From: Chitinophagales bacterium
GTDB taxonomy: Bacteria > Bacteroidota > Bacteroidia > Chitinophagales > Saprospiraceae
DNA length: 64,000 bases
Reading direction: 5' to 3'
Assembly (NCBI GenBank): GCA_017303875.1
Contig: JAFLBP010000015.1
Location: 62,001 to 126,000 of the forward strand
A program made the position numbers and the translations under genes. The notes under the pieces are model-generated. The model saw only the letters and a program-made list of their open reading frames with translations. It ran no database searches and was not told the origin of the DNA. Positions 17,407 through 25,403 of the stretch are shown one piece after another (the first letter of the stretch is position 1; each line of letters opens with the position of its first letter).

Positions 17407-18112
17407 TTTTCCAGAATTCAATTTCTTGTTCAATTCCCGTTTTGGGGTCGCGTACAAACGCCTCTCGGGTGGGGTAGGTTTGCAATTGCCCTTGATCCAG
17501 ATAGGCCCAGCGCGTGCCCATGCGCAGGGCTTCTTTGAGGTCGTGGGTCACAAAAACAGCGCTTAACTGCAATTGTTCTGCGGTTTTTTGGTAAAAATCC
17601 TGCATTTGGCTTCGGGTTTCGGGGTCTAATGCGCCAAAGGGTTCGTCGAGCAACAGTACTTGCGGTTCAATGATGATGGCCCGGCCGAAGGCCACGCGCT
17701 GCTTTTGTCCGCCCGACAAAGCCTGGGGCATGCGCCGGGCTTCGGCCTGGAGTCCAAGATGTACGAGCAAAGCCTCTACGCGGTTTTTTAATTCGTTTTC
17801 CGGTGTTTTGCGCAGGCGCAAGCCGAAGGCGATATTTTCCCAGACATTGAGGTGCGGGAACAAAAGGGCTTCCTGATACAGGTAAACGGCGTTGCGGCGC
17901 TGGGGCGGCAGCTCGTTTTGCCGTTGGTCGTTTTGCAGGATCTCGCCCGCATCGGCGGGCAGCAATCCGGCGATGATTTTCAGCAAGGTCGTTTTGCCGC
18001 AACCCGAACGCCCGAGCACGGCTAAGGTTTCCCCTTTCGGCAGTTCGAGGCTGATGTTTTGCAGCACACGCGTTGTGCCAAAAGCCTTATTGATATTATT
18101 GATTTGTAGCAT
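17399..18112 (-). CDS. ABC transporter ATPase (YnjD/thiamine-iron-type importer)
   Basis: 237 residues. Walker A GRSGCGKTT has K40, the Q-loop is in YLYQEALLFPHLNVWENIAF, the ABC signature LSGGQKQR is at 133-140, Walker B LLLDEP at 154-159, and the H-loop in VFVTHDLKEAL. The short length with no C-terminal TOBE domain resembles YnjD and ThiQ. It energises the two permeases encoded upstream (18371-19971). A 258-bp gap filled by an inverted repeat separates it from the permease gene, unusual inside what otherwise looks like one operon, so ATPase level may be set separately. Confidence 0.92.
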   Translation of the reverse strand: MLQINNINKAFGTTRVLQNISLELPKGETLAVLGRSGCGKTTLLKIIAGLLPADAGEILQNDQRQNELPPQRRNAVYLYQEALLFPHLNVWENIAFGLRLRKTPENELKNRVEALLVHLGLQAEARRMPQALSGGQKQRVAFGRAIIIEPQVLLLDEPFGALDPETRSQMQDFYQKTAEQLQLSAVFVTHDLKEALRMGTRWAYLDQGQLQTYPTREAFVRDPKTGIEQEIEFWKNV

Positions 18113-18156
18113 TGATATTTTTTATAAATGCCTGATTATGTTTGGTTTGTTGTAGC

Positions 18157-18363
18157 GTATTTCCCGCAGAATTCGCAGATTGACGCGCAGATTTCGCAGA
18201 GGTATTTCCCGCAGAATTCGCAGATTAACGCGCAGAATTCGCAGAGAATTTCCCGCAGAATTCGCATATTGTTTACCGCAGATTTAAGAGTAAATACCTC
18301 TGCGAATTCTGCGTGTTAATCTGCGAATTCTGCGGGAAATACGCTGCGCAATCTGCGGGAAAT
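18157..18363. repeat. Word-iterated inverted repeat, ATTTCCCGCAGA family (copy 2), inside the ABC operon
   Basis: Three head-to-tail left-arm copies beginning ATTTCCCGCAGAATTCGCAGA (about 18158, 18204 and 18248) face a right arm at 18295-18342 that complements a chimera of the first two, plus a partial right arm to 18363. The element ends 8 bp from the stop codon of the permease gene at 18371. It is the largest member of the family in this window and shares words with 15022-15144 and 58050-58148. Confidence 0.9.
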
Positions 18364-18370
18364 CCCCCTT

Positions 18371-19129
18371 TCATATTTCTACCTTTTTTTGCAAAAAACC
18401 TTGATTTACCCATAACAAAACCAAAGGCGGCAAACAGAGCAGACAGGCCGAAACAGCCGCCAAACCCGCATTGGCCTCCATGATGTATTGGTACACCGCC
18501 ACCGTGAGCGTGCGCACCTGACCCAAACCGATGACACTGCTCAACCCGTAATCGAACCAGGAAATCAGGAAAATCTGGAAAAAACAAAGCAGCAGAGCAG
18601 GCCTGGAAACAGGCAGCAACACCCGCCACCAAACCGCGCGCGGCCCGGCACCCAAGGTGTAACTCAAAGCCTCCATCTCGCGCAAACGCTGATCGAAGTG
18701 ACTGAAGAAAAACAGCACCGCAAAGGGGTAGCACAAAATCAGCTGCCCCAGCAATACGCCGGGGAACTGGCCCGCCAATTGCGCGCTGTTGAAGAAAAAT
18801 TTTAGTCCGTGCGCATAAATCACCGGCGAAAACGCATACGGAAAATAAGCCCACAAGAGCCAGCGCCGGGCATGTTTGCTTTGGCTGAGTCCGTGCGCCG
18901 TCCAAAAACCCAGCGCCGTGGCGATGCCGCCTGTCAACAAGGCCAATGAGAGGCTCAACCCGGCACTTTGGCCCCATTGTCCGCCGCCGAGCGCGGCCCA
19001 GTGTTGCAGGGTCCAGCCGGGTGGCCAGAGCGCGGGAAAACGCCACTGATCGGCAAAAGCTGCAACGCCGAAATAGACAAAGGGCAGCGCAAAAAGCAGT
19101 ACCAGGGCAATGAAAGGTAAACGGCGCAT
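18371..19129 (-). CDS. ABC transporter permease, second half of a YnjC-type pair
   Basis: 252 residues with about six hydrophobic segments (N-terminal FIALVLLFALPFVYFGVAAF, then near 55-80, 95-115, 130-155, 185-205 and 220-240). The cytoplasmic EAA-like loop is visible as EMEALSYTLGAGPRAVWWRV, the contact with the ATPase. Its ATG overlaps the stop of the preceding permease gene by one base (ATGA arrangement), so the two are translationally coupled. In E. coli YnjC both halves are one polypeptide; here they are separate genes. Confidence 0.88.
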   Translation of the reverse strand: MRRLPFIALVLLFALPFVYFGVAAFADQWRFPALWPPGWTLQHWAALGGGQWGQSAGLSLSLALLTGGIATALGFWTAHGLSQSKHARRWLLWAYFPYAFSPVIYAHGLKFFFNSAQLAGQFPGVLLGQLILCYPFAVLFFFSHFDQRLREMEALSYTLGAGPRAVWWRVLLPVSRPALLLCFFQIFLISWFDYGLSSVIGLGQVRTLTVAVYQYIMEANAGLAAVSACLLCLPPLVLLWVNQGFLQKKVEI

Positions 19130-19971
19130 CAGCTTTTTTCCTGTTTTTGATGATGAAGGAAAAAGGCCAGCGCGGAGAGCAGGAGCAGGGCGTAGACCAC
19201 CGTTGCGGTATAAGCCAGCGGCACATCGTCGAGGTTGAAACGACTGAATTTCTGATTGATATACACCGAAATCATGGCCGGATATTGCCGCCCCAACAAC
19301 AAGGGCGCCTCAAAAGCGCCAAACATGAAGACGGCCGACAAGAGCAGGGTAGGGGCCGCCCGACGCAGGAGCACCGGCGCCCATAATTTGCGCCGGATTT
19401 GTGCCGGACTCGCCCCCAGCGTTGCCGCCAGATCACTCAGCTCCGACAATTGCGCGCTTTTATAATGGTTCAGCATGACCAACAGGGTAAACGGAAAGGT
19501 CAGCATGAGCAGGGTGAAACCAAGCCCCAGCTGCGCCGGGTCATTGGTTAAGGCCGGAAAATGTGCCGCATCCATACCTAAAGCCGTAGCCAGGCGCGCC
19601 AGCATGCCGCTGTTGCCTAAAAATTGCAGCGACAGCACCGCCGCCACCAAAGGCGGCAGCGCTAAGGGCAGATAAAAGATCGGTCGCCAGCGCTTTTTTT
19701 CCCACCAGGGCATCAGCCTGGGCAGCAGGCGTAAAGCCATGAACGCCGACAACGCGCAAACCGAAACGGCCATCAGGCTGCTCAGCAGGAGGGCGCGCCA
19801 AAAAGCATCGTCTTGCAACAAACGCGCCCAGTGCCGCAGCGTAAAGCCTTGTCCGAGCGCCCCCAACAGCCCCAACGAATACCCCAGCGCATACAGCAAA
19901 GCGCCTGCCAAGGGCATGATGCCCAACAGGAGAAATGCTGATTTTTGAAGTAAAGCGCGGCGATACACCAA
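19129..19971 (-). CDS. ABC transporter permease, first half of a YnjC-type pair
   Basis: 280 residues, about six membrane segments starting with a signal-anchor (SAFLLLGIMPLAGALLYALG). The EAA-like loop is LSDLAATLGASPAQIRRKLWAPVLL, which docks with the ATPase. It lies 6 bp downstream of the substrate-binding lipoprotein gene and overlaps the next permease gene by 1 bp. The set is a standard binding-protein-dependent importer of the thiamine/spermidine/iron superfamily; the substrate cannot be read from the sequence. Confidence 0.88.
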   Translation of the reverse strand: MVYRRALLQKSAFLLLGIMPLAGALLYALGYSLGLLGALGQGFTLRHWARLLQDDAFWRALLLSSLMAVSVCALSAFMALRLLPRLMPWWEKKRWRPIFYLPLALPPLVAAVLSLQFLGNSGMLARLATALGMDAAHFPALTNDPAQLGLGFTLLMLTFPFTLLVMLNHYKSAQLSELSDLAATLGASPAQIRRKLWAPVLLRRAAPTLLLSAVFMFGAFEAPLLLGRQYPAMISVYINQKFSRFNLDDVPLAYTATVVYALLLLSALAFFLHHQKQEKS

Positions 19972-19977
19972 CGTGGC

Positions 19978-21189
19978 TTATTGTTTTTCGATCACAAACT
20001 TCCGAAAATCTTCATACAAACGAATCATATATTCGGGCGCCGGTTCCTGCAGGGCAAGGGGCTGAATTTCGGCGCGACGCGGCGCGTTTTTGCGTCCGGG
20101 CGCCTGCGCGAACGCCGTTTTCCAGTTGTCGGGCAGTTTATTGAGGTCGAGCACGGTGCCATCGCCCCAAACCATCGGGTTGTATTTTTGCAATTGTGCT
20201 TCCGGGCTAATCATAAAATTGGCCACCACCATCGCAGCGGCTTTGTCGGCTGCCCCGGCGGGAATACCCAGAAAATGCGAATTCTGGATGCTGCCCGAAC
20301 GGAACACATACGCTTTGCTGCTGCCCGGAAAAATGCCCTGCGCGATCTTGTTGTCCACCTCGCTGTCGTTGTTGCTCATGGTAAAATCCAGTTCACTGTT
20401 GGCAAACATCTGGTGGACTTGCGCGAGGTTTTCCGGGAAGGTTTCGCCTTTGCGCCAGAAATATTGCTTGTTGCGGTTGAGGTAATCCCACAACTGGCCC
20501 GAGAGGCGCTGGTATTTGGCTTCATCGAAAGGCCCGTTGAGGGCGGCGGGGTCGCCGGCCAGCGCGATCATCCAGGATTTCAGGACGGTCATGCCGGTGA
20601 AATGATAGGGCAGGGTAAATTTGCCGGGATGCGCCTGCACATAAGTTTCCAGTTCGGCCAGCGTGCGCGGGGGCGCGTGCGTGCGCAGGGAATCGTAAAT
20701 GAAACATTGCTGCACATTGCCCCAGGGACATTCGTAGCCCTCGGTGGGTTGTTGGAAGTCTGTTCCGATAAATGGATTCTGAAAATCAAGGTATTGCGCA
20801 TTGGGCAATTGTTTCACAAAGGGGCCGTACAGCGCCTGAATTTGCCGCAACTGGAAAAAGGTTTCGCCATTGATCCAGCACAGGTCAATGCTGCTTTGGG
20901 TTTTGCCCGCGTCGCGTTCGGCGAGCAGGAGTTTCACGATTTCCGTGCCTTGCCCGGGCGCGACATTCAGCGTAATGCCATAGCGTTTTTGCAATTCCGG
21001 TTTTACCCATTCCGACATATAACGGTTGATGAGCGGGTCGCCCTGCCACATCATCATGTCCACCTGGGTGTTGCGGGCCTGCGTTTCTATTTCCGGCCAG
21101 CTCATTTGCGCGGGGTCTTTGGCGGCAGGCGTATTTTGGGTGCAGGCGGCAAGGCCGAGCAGGAGTAAAACGTAAAATCCTTTTTTCAT
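19978..21189 (-). CDS. ABC transporter substrate-binding lipoprotein (YnjB family)
   Basis: 403 residues, lipoprotein signal MKKGFYVLLLLGLAAC with lipidation at C16. The mature domain is a type II periplasmic-binding fold like YnjB (COG4134 group): MMWQGDPLINRYMSEWVKPEL, then LNVAPGQGTEIVKLL, a DLCWINGETFFQLR strand, YECPWGNVQQCFIYDS, and the C-terminal MISPEAQLQKYNPMVWGDG. It is the first gene of the importer operon running to 16115. The 155-bp space upstream contains a near-perfect hairpin that belongs to the 3' end of the TonB receptor gene, leaving little room for an independent promoter. Confidence 0.88.
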   Translation of the reverse strand: MKKGFYVLLLLGLAACTQNTPAAKDPAQMSWPEIETQARNTQVDMMMWQGDPLINRYMSEWVKPELQKRYGITLNVAPGQGTEIVKLLLAERDAGKTQSSIDLCWINGETFFQLRQIQALYGPFVKQLPNAQYLDFQNPFIGTDFQQPTEGYECPWGNVQQCFIYDSLRTHAPPRTLAELETYVQAHPGKFTLPYHFTGMTVLKSWMIALAGDPAALNGPFDEAKYQRLSGQLWDYLNRNKQYFWRKGETFPENLAQVHQMFANSELDFTMSNNDSEVDNKIAQGIFPGSSKAYVFRSGSIQNSHFLGIPAGAADKAAAMVVANFMISPEAQLQKYNPMVWGDGTVLDLNKLPDNWKTAFAQAPGRKNAPRRAEIQPLALQEPAPEYMIRLYEDFRKFVIEKQ

Positions 21190-21240
21190 AAAGTATTTAA
21201 AAACAGGAGTTTGTGTTTTTAAGGAATTTATTTCCCTCAG

Positions 21241-21332
21241 CTTTCCTCGGTGTCGCGTACTATGTGTCGCGTACTACGTTTACGTTTACTAAACGTAGTA
21301 CGCGACACATAGTACGCGACACGCGAGGAAAG
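21241..21332. repeat. About 42-bp-stem inverted repeat 3' of the Oar-like receptor (GTGTCGCGTACTA family)
   Basis: Left arm 21241-21282 and right arm 21290-21332 are complementary apart from a single inserted base, with a loop of about 7 bp. Each arm contains the word TGTCGCGTACTA twice in direct orientation. It begins 12 bp after the stop codon of the minus-strand receptor gene (21345). Such a stem would be a very stable transcript end, but no T-tract is evident on the minus strand. Confidence 0.9.
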
Positions 21333-21344
21333 CGGGAAATCCTT

Positions 21345-24311
21345 TTAAAACGAATACCGCAGCGAGAACTGAAACTGGCGCGGCGGCGCGGCATTGCGGC
21401 GTACCAATAATCCGCCGGCGGCCGGGCCGACCTGAATCTGGTTGCTCTGGGTGGCGTTGTTGGAGTAGCCCGACAGGTTTTCCGCATTCAGCACATTGAA
21501 GGCATCGGCGCGGAGGATGAGTCCTGTTTTCGGGAATTGGTACTCAACAGCGAGGTCGAAAATATTGTTCCAGGGCAGCCGGTCGCTGTTGCGGGTTTCG
21601 CCGGGCTGGCGGTCGCTGTTGCCCACGTAGGCATCGCCGAAGGAGCGGCCGTCGCCGTTCAGGTCGGTGGTGCCGTAGCGCGTCGCATCGGGAATGCGGT
21701 TGATGGGCTGGCCGCTCTGAATCAGGCTGGCGAGGGTGAAGCTCAGGCCTTTTACGGGATAATAGCTGTAAATGGCATTGATGACGTGGGTGCGGTCGTT
21801 GATTCCGGGGCCCCATTCGGCGTCGAAGTTATTGCTGTCCTGTGCGCGGAAGTTGATGTCTTCGGTGTTGTTGCGCAGGCGCGAGAGCGTGTAGATGAGG
21901 CGCCAGGCGTAGTTGTCGGCGCCGCGATCTTTTTGCAGGTTAAAAGAAGCGCCGAGGTATTTGGCTTCACCGGCGGTTTCAGAAACCACAATATTGCGCG
22001 CTACACCCGATACATTCTGACCATTAATTACTGCAAAACCGCCGGACTGAATGGCCACCGGGCGCGTCAGGTCGGCCTGCTGGCTGCTGCGCACCGTTAC
22101 GTTGTTGGCGTCGTTGAGCGGGTAAGCGGAAGGCGCGTTGAGGTCGCGGAGGCGGAACAGGTTTTCCGATTTATTGTACACCACATCCACGTAAAACAGG
22201 CGGCTGTCATCCAACTGGCGCTGGTAGCCGAGGCTGAACTGATGGCTGTACGGATTCTGGTAGCCGTTCGGGTTGAGGATGCGGCGTTCATTGCTGAATA
22301 CGCCCACACGCTGGCTTTGCAGTTCGGTGTAGCTTGGTCCGTTGAGGTAGCTCACATTGCTGGCCGAGCCGCTGAGGTTGCCGTCGAAAGTGATTTTATC
22401 CAAATCCGTATTTGCTGGCAGAATACCTTGATTAACAAGCTGTTGTAGCTGTAATTTATAATCGCCGTCGGTGGTATTTTGCTGAAGGGCGTCGCTGTAC
22501 ACGGCGTACAGAATTTTATCATAAAAAATACCGTAACCGCCGCGCAGGCTGCTTTGTCCGCTCAGTTTGTAGTTAAAGCTGAAGCGCGGCGCGATATTGT
22601 TCAGGTCGAGTTCATCGCCACCGCCGCGGCTCAAATTGTCCACATCGTAGCGGAGGCCGAGGGTAAGGTTGAGTTTGCTGCCAGCGCTGTAACTGTCTTC
22701 CAGATAGGCAGAAAAAATATTGTGGCGCGTACCAAATTCTGCCGGACGCAGCTCCACATTGTAATTGAGCACCTGCACATCCGATGGAATATCGTTGATG
22801 CTCAGGGCCGAACCCTTGCCGCGCAGGGCCTCGAGTTGGCTTTGTGTGAGTTTTACGGTGTAATTGCCGTTGACGTTGCCGCCGCCAAGCAGGCTGTGTT
22901 CGGCGCTGATGAGTTCTGCGCCGGCTTTGATGGTGTGGCGGTCGGTGTAAAACGTGAATTTTTGCTGGGCCTGCACGGTGTTTTCCGTCGCATCAAAAAT
23001 ATAACCCGGGTGGCCAAGCACGGCCGCGGTTTGTTCCTGCGGGTCGAGCACCACCACTTGCGGGGAGTTGGGATCTACCGCGCGGCCGTAATTCCAACGG
23101 AAACGGCTGTATTGTATATTGCTTTCCGACTTAAAGCGCTCGCCGATGTAGGTATTTTGCGAAGCAATCAGCACCGAATTGCGGTCCTGGTAGTTGGCTG
23201 CCGAGGGGAAGGCTAATCCGCCCGTCAAGCCGCCTGCCTGACGGCCGATGTTAACCACGCCCACGTTGGCGCGCAGGGCGGAGGAGAAACGGCTGGTCCA
23301 GCGATGGTCAATTTTGGCACTCAGGTAGCTGAAATTGTTTTCGCCGCGCACCGTCTCGTTGACGCCCAGCGCGGGTGAGTTCAGCAGGTTATCCTTGATG
23401 TCGCGGGTATATTCGGCATTAACGTAATAGAAAGTCCGGTCTTTTTTGATGGCGCCGCCGAAGCCGAAGCCAGCCTGGTAGCGCTGGAAACCGTCTTTCA
23501 CCTGGTTGCCGCTGAGGTCGCGTTGCGTGTACGGCGACTCGGCGTCTACCACTGCGCCGGGGCGGGTGACCACAAATGCTTCGCCCTGAAATTCATTGGA
23601 GCCGCTGCGCGAAGTGACATTCACCACGCCGTTGGCCGTCAGGCCGTATTCGGTGGAAAAATTGTTGGTCAGCACATTGATATTCTTCGCAAAACCCACC
23701 GGGATATTGAATTTCATGCCGCCGAGGAAGCGCTCGTTGTTGTCCATACCGTCTACCATGTAGTTGGTAAACAGGCCGTTAGAACCGTTGATGCTCACAT
23801 TGGGCGCTTCGGGGTAGAAGCCCGTGGCCTGCACCACATTGGGCAGGCGGTAGAGCAGGCGTGTGATGTCGCGGCCTTCGAGCGGCAGCGATTCAATTTC
23901 TTTTTGTTTGAGTTCAGAGGATACTTCGGCGTTGCGGGCATTGATGCGGGTAGCACCCTGAATGGTGACTTCATCAATCAATACGCCGCCTTTTGGGAAA
24001 ATCAGCATTTGCACGCTGGCATTGGTGTTGGCGCGCAGCTGGATGCCGCTGCGTTTGTATTCGAGGTAATTATCGTTTCCGACAAAAATTACTTCATATT
24101 CGCCGCTGAGCGAAAGGCCCTGGAAAGTGGCCTTGCCCTGCTCATTGGTCGTTTTTTCGGCGTGGTAACCGATGGCGTTGTTGTGGAGTTGCAGCGTTGC
24201 GCCGCCGATGGGTTTGGCGCCGGCGTACTCACTGAGGGATACTTCAAGATCAACCTGCGCGAATGCGCTGATGGCAAAGGACAGGAACAGGAAAGTGAAC
24301 AGTTGTTTCAT
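21345..24311 (-). CDS. TonB-dependent receptor, Oar-like, with carboxypeptidase-regulatory-like N-terminus
   Basis: 988 residues from the ATG at 24311 (MKQLFTFLFLSFAISAFAQ signal peptide); a longer frame to 24389 adds 26 residues before the signal peptide and would start upstream of the promoter, so I reject it. Residues about 20-110 are a CarboxypepD_reg-like sandwich; about 115-235 the plug (SLPLEGRDITRLLYRLPNVV, INGSNGLFTNYMVDGMDNNE), with the Oar-type VTSRSGSNEFQGEAF motif. A large beta-barrel follows and ends LRYSF. The class imports siderophores, vitamins or peptides. It lies just upstream of the ABC importer/radical SAM operon on the same strand and could provide the outer-membrane step for it; that link is inferred. 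Confidence 0.92.
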   Translation of the reverse strand: MKQLFTFLFLSFAISAFAQVDLEVSLSEYAGAKPIGGATLQLHNNAIGYHAEKTTNEQGKATFQGLSLSGEYEVIFVGNDNYLEYKRSGIQLRANTNASVQMLIFPKGGVLIDEVTIQGATRINARNAEVSSELKQKEIESLPLEGRDITRLLYRLPNVVQATGFYPEAPNVSINGSNGLFTNYMVDGMDNNERFLGGMKFNIPVGFAKNINVLTNNFSTEYGLTANGVVNVTSRSGSNEFQGEAFVVTRPGAVVDAESPYTQRDLSGNQVKDGFQRYQAGFGFGGAIKKDRTFYYVNAEYTRDIKDNLLNSPALGVNETVRGENNFSYLSAKIDHRWTSRFSSALRANVGVVNIGRQAGGLTGGLAFPSAANYQDRNSVLIASQNTYIGERFKSESNIQYSRFRWNYGRAVDPNSPQVVVLDPQEQTAAVLGHPGYIFDATENTVQAQQKFTFYTDRHTIKAGAELISAEHSLLGGGNVNGNYTVKLTQSQLEALRGKGSALSINDIPSDVQVLNYNVELRPAEFGTRHNIFSAYLEDSYSAGSKLNLTLGLRYDVDNLSRGGGDELDLNNIAPRFSFNYKLSGQSSLRGGYGIFYDKILYAVYSDALQQNTTDGDYKLQLQQLVNQGILPANTDLDKITFDGNLSGSASNVSYLNGPSYTELQSQRVGVFSNERRILNPNGYQNPYSHQFSLGYQRQLDDSRLFYVDVVYNKSENLFRLRDLNAPSAYPLNDANNVTVRSSQQADLTRPVAIQSGGFAVINGQNVSGVARNIVVSETAGEAKYLGASFNLQKDRGADNYAWRLIYTLSRLRNNTEDINFRAQDSNNFDAEWGPGINDRTHVINAIYSYYPVKGLSFTLASLIQSGQPINRIPDATRYGTTDLNGDGRSFGDAYVGNSDRQPGETRNSDRLPWNNIFDLAVEYQFPKTGLILRADAFNVLNAENLSGYSNNATQSNQIQVGPAAGGLLVRRNAAPPRQFQFSLRYSF

Positions 24312-24344
24312 GTATAGAATGGCTGTGAAAAATGATTGGCGCGA

Positions 24345-24352
24345 CAAAGGTA
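24345..24352 (-). promoter_or_regulatory. Bacteroidota -7 element (TACCTTTG) for the Oar-like receptor
   Basis: On the minus strand TACCTTTG matches the Bacteroidota -7 consensus TAnnTTTG exactly and lies 33 bp upstream of the receptor ATG at 24311. I see no good -33 TTG at the usual 19-21 bp spacing. Confidence 0.6.
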
Positions 24353-24662
24353 CACAGCCGGGCGGAAAGCCGTCGGTTTCTCTCCGCAAGTAGGGGTAGT
24401 AGTCGCTGTGCGGACAGATATACGAGGGGGGGCGGTAATTAGTTTTTGTTTAGGCTTACTACATTGAAGACCTAAGGGCAATGTATTCCGACAAAACCAT
24501 TTATCGGGTAAAACGCGGTTTGGGTGAGGACTTGAAGTTGTACTGGGAGCATTTTACCGGAGAGTAGGGGCAAATGATTGCAGCGTTACATGGCAAAAAC
24601 TATGGCTCATTTTTCAGGACAAATATTTATCCACTCCATGAACAAAGGCGTGCAAAAGTGCT

Positions 24663-24670
24663 TAAATTTG
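24663..24670 (+). promoter_or_regulatory. -7 element (TAAATTTG) upstream of the Uma2 gene
   Basis: TAAATTTG matches TAnnTTTG and ends 19 bp before the ATG at 24690. The same element with identical spacing precedes the truncated Uma2 copy (32078-32085 before the ATG at 32105), which supports it as functional sequence copied along with the gene start. Confidence 0.6.
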
Positions 24671-24689
24671 CAGACAAATATGCAGATGT

Positions 24690-25358
24690 ATGTCTTTTGA
24701 ATTTGTAGATAAAATAATGGCTTCTCCCGATGCGCCTAAACAAGTGGATGCCTTGTTAGAAGCGATGAAGGACGAAAAAAAGCGCCGGCATGACTTTCGC
24801 GAATGGATAACGCCTGCCGTTAAGGCCGAGTTTATCAACGGCGAGGTAATCCTGCATTCACCCGTCAAAAAAAGGCATTTTGAAGTGACGGATTTGCTGT
24901 CGAGTCTTCTAAGTTTTTATGTCAGTTTGAGGAAATTGGGGCGTATAGCAACTGGAAGAGCCATGATTGCCCTCACTCGCAACGACTACGAGCCGGATTT
25001 GGTGTTTTTTAATAAAGAAAAATACGATACTTTCACTGATGACCAGATGCTTTTTCCGACGCCCGATTTTGTGGTGGAGATATTGTCAAAAAAGACCGCT
25101 TCAATAGATCGAGGCATCAAAAAGCAGGATTATGCTGCGCATGGCATTGCAGAATACTGGATTATAGACCCGATTAAACAAAACATTGAACAGTATGTCC
25201 TGCTTTCCAAATCTACCCATTATGCACCCCCAAAAACCTATGGCTTAGCCGACGAAATAGAAAGCCATGTCATCAAAGGGTTTGTCATTCCGGTGCAGGC
25301 TATTTTTGATGAGGCCGTGAATGTGGAGGTGATGCAGGAATTAACGAAGCGCGGGTAG
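24690..25358 (+). CDS. Uma2 family (DUF820, PD-(D/E)XK) endonuclease-like protein
   Basis: 222 residues, no signal peptide. The Uma2/DUF820 core is present: EFINGEVILHSPVKKRHFEV, the acidic strand YEPDLVFFNKEKYDTF, then FPTPDFVVEILSKKT and YAAHGIAEYWIIDP. In this fold the D of EPDL and the E-x-K/S of VVEILSK make up the PD-(D/E)XK nuclease centre. Uma2 proteins are abundant in Bacteroidota and cyanobacteria and their biological role is unclear; some appear near mobile or defence genes. Here it stands 45 bp upstream of jetA on the same strand and may be co-transcribed with the Wadjet operon. A degenerate copy of its first 26 codons lies just after jetD. Confidence 0.9.
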   Translation: MSFEFVDKIMASPDAPKQVDALLEAMKDEKKRRHDFREWITPAVKAEFINGEVILHSPVKKRHFEVTDLLSSLLSFYVSLRKLGRIATGRAMIALTRNDYEPDLVFFNKEKYDTFTDDQMLFPTPDFVVEILSKKTASIDRGIKKQDYAAHGIAEYWIIDPIKQNIEQYVLLSKSTHYAPPKTYGLADEIESHVIKGFVIPVQAIFDEAVNVEVMQELTKRG

Positions 25359-25403
25359 TTGTTTTTCTGCGCTCGCTTTTTGTGAGAAATACCGATTATA
25401 ACA

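Larger units (their letters stand above)
24312..24689. other. 378-bp gap: divergent promoters and a 28-codon ORF
   Basis: The left part carries the minus-strand promoter of the Oar-like receptor, the right part the plus-strand promoter of the Uma2 gene; both have entries. Between them, 24481-24567 (+) is a 28-codon ATG ORF (MYSDKTIYRVKRGLGEDLKL and eight more residues). Its coding-like composition (RVKRGLGEDL) could be a relic of a longer gene, but I recognise no family and would not call it a gene. I see no riboswitch-like structure. Confidence 0.5.

Noticed and set aside
18157..18363. Possible CRISPR or mobile-element array in the ATTTCCCGCAGA repeats
   Set aside because: Left and right arms are mirror images forming a hairpin, spacing is irregular, there are no spacers, and no transposase or terminal duplication is seen.
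19981..21168. Plus-strand ORF of 395 codons opposite the ABC binding protein gene
   Set aside because: Exactly antisense to a well-supported lipoprotein gene; composition typical of a GC-biased shadow frame.
21537..24317. Three plus-strand ORFs of 245-303 codons opposite the Oar-like receptor
   Set aside because: All are shadows, rich in Val/Ala/Gly/His, with no domain; the receptor on the minus strand explains the sequence.
24312..24480. TPP or cobalamin riboswitch upstream of the Oar-like receptor and importer
   Set aside because: None of the conserved riboswitch core sequences is visible on the minus strand, and the likely transcription start lies about 25-30 bp before the ATG, leaving no room.
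24481..24567. 28-codon ORF between the receptor and Uma2 genes as a real small gene
   Set aside because: No family, no promoter of its own that I can see, and too short to judge; kept only as a remark in the gap entry.
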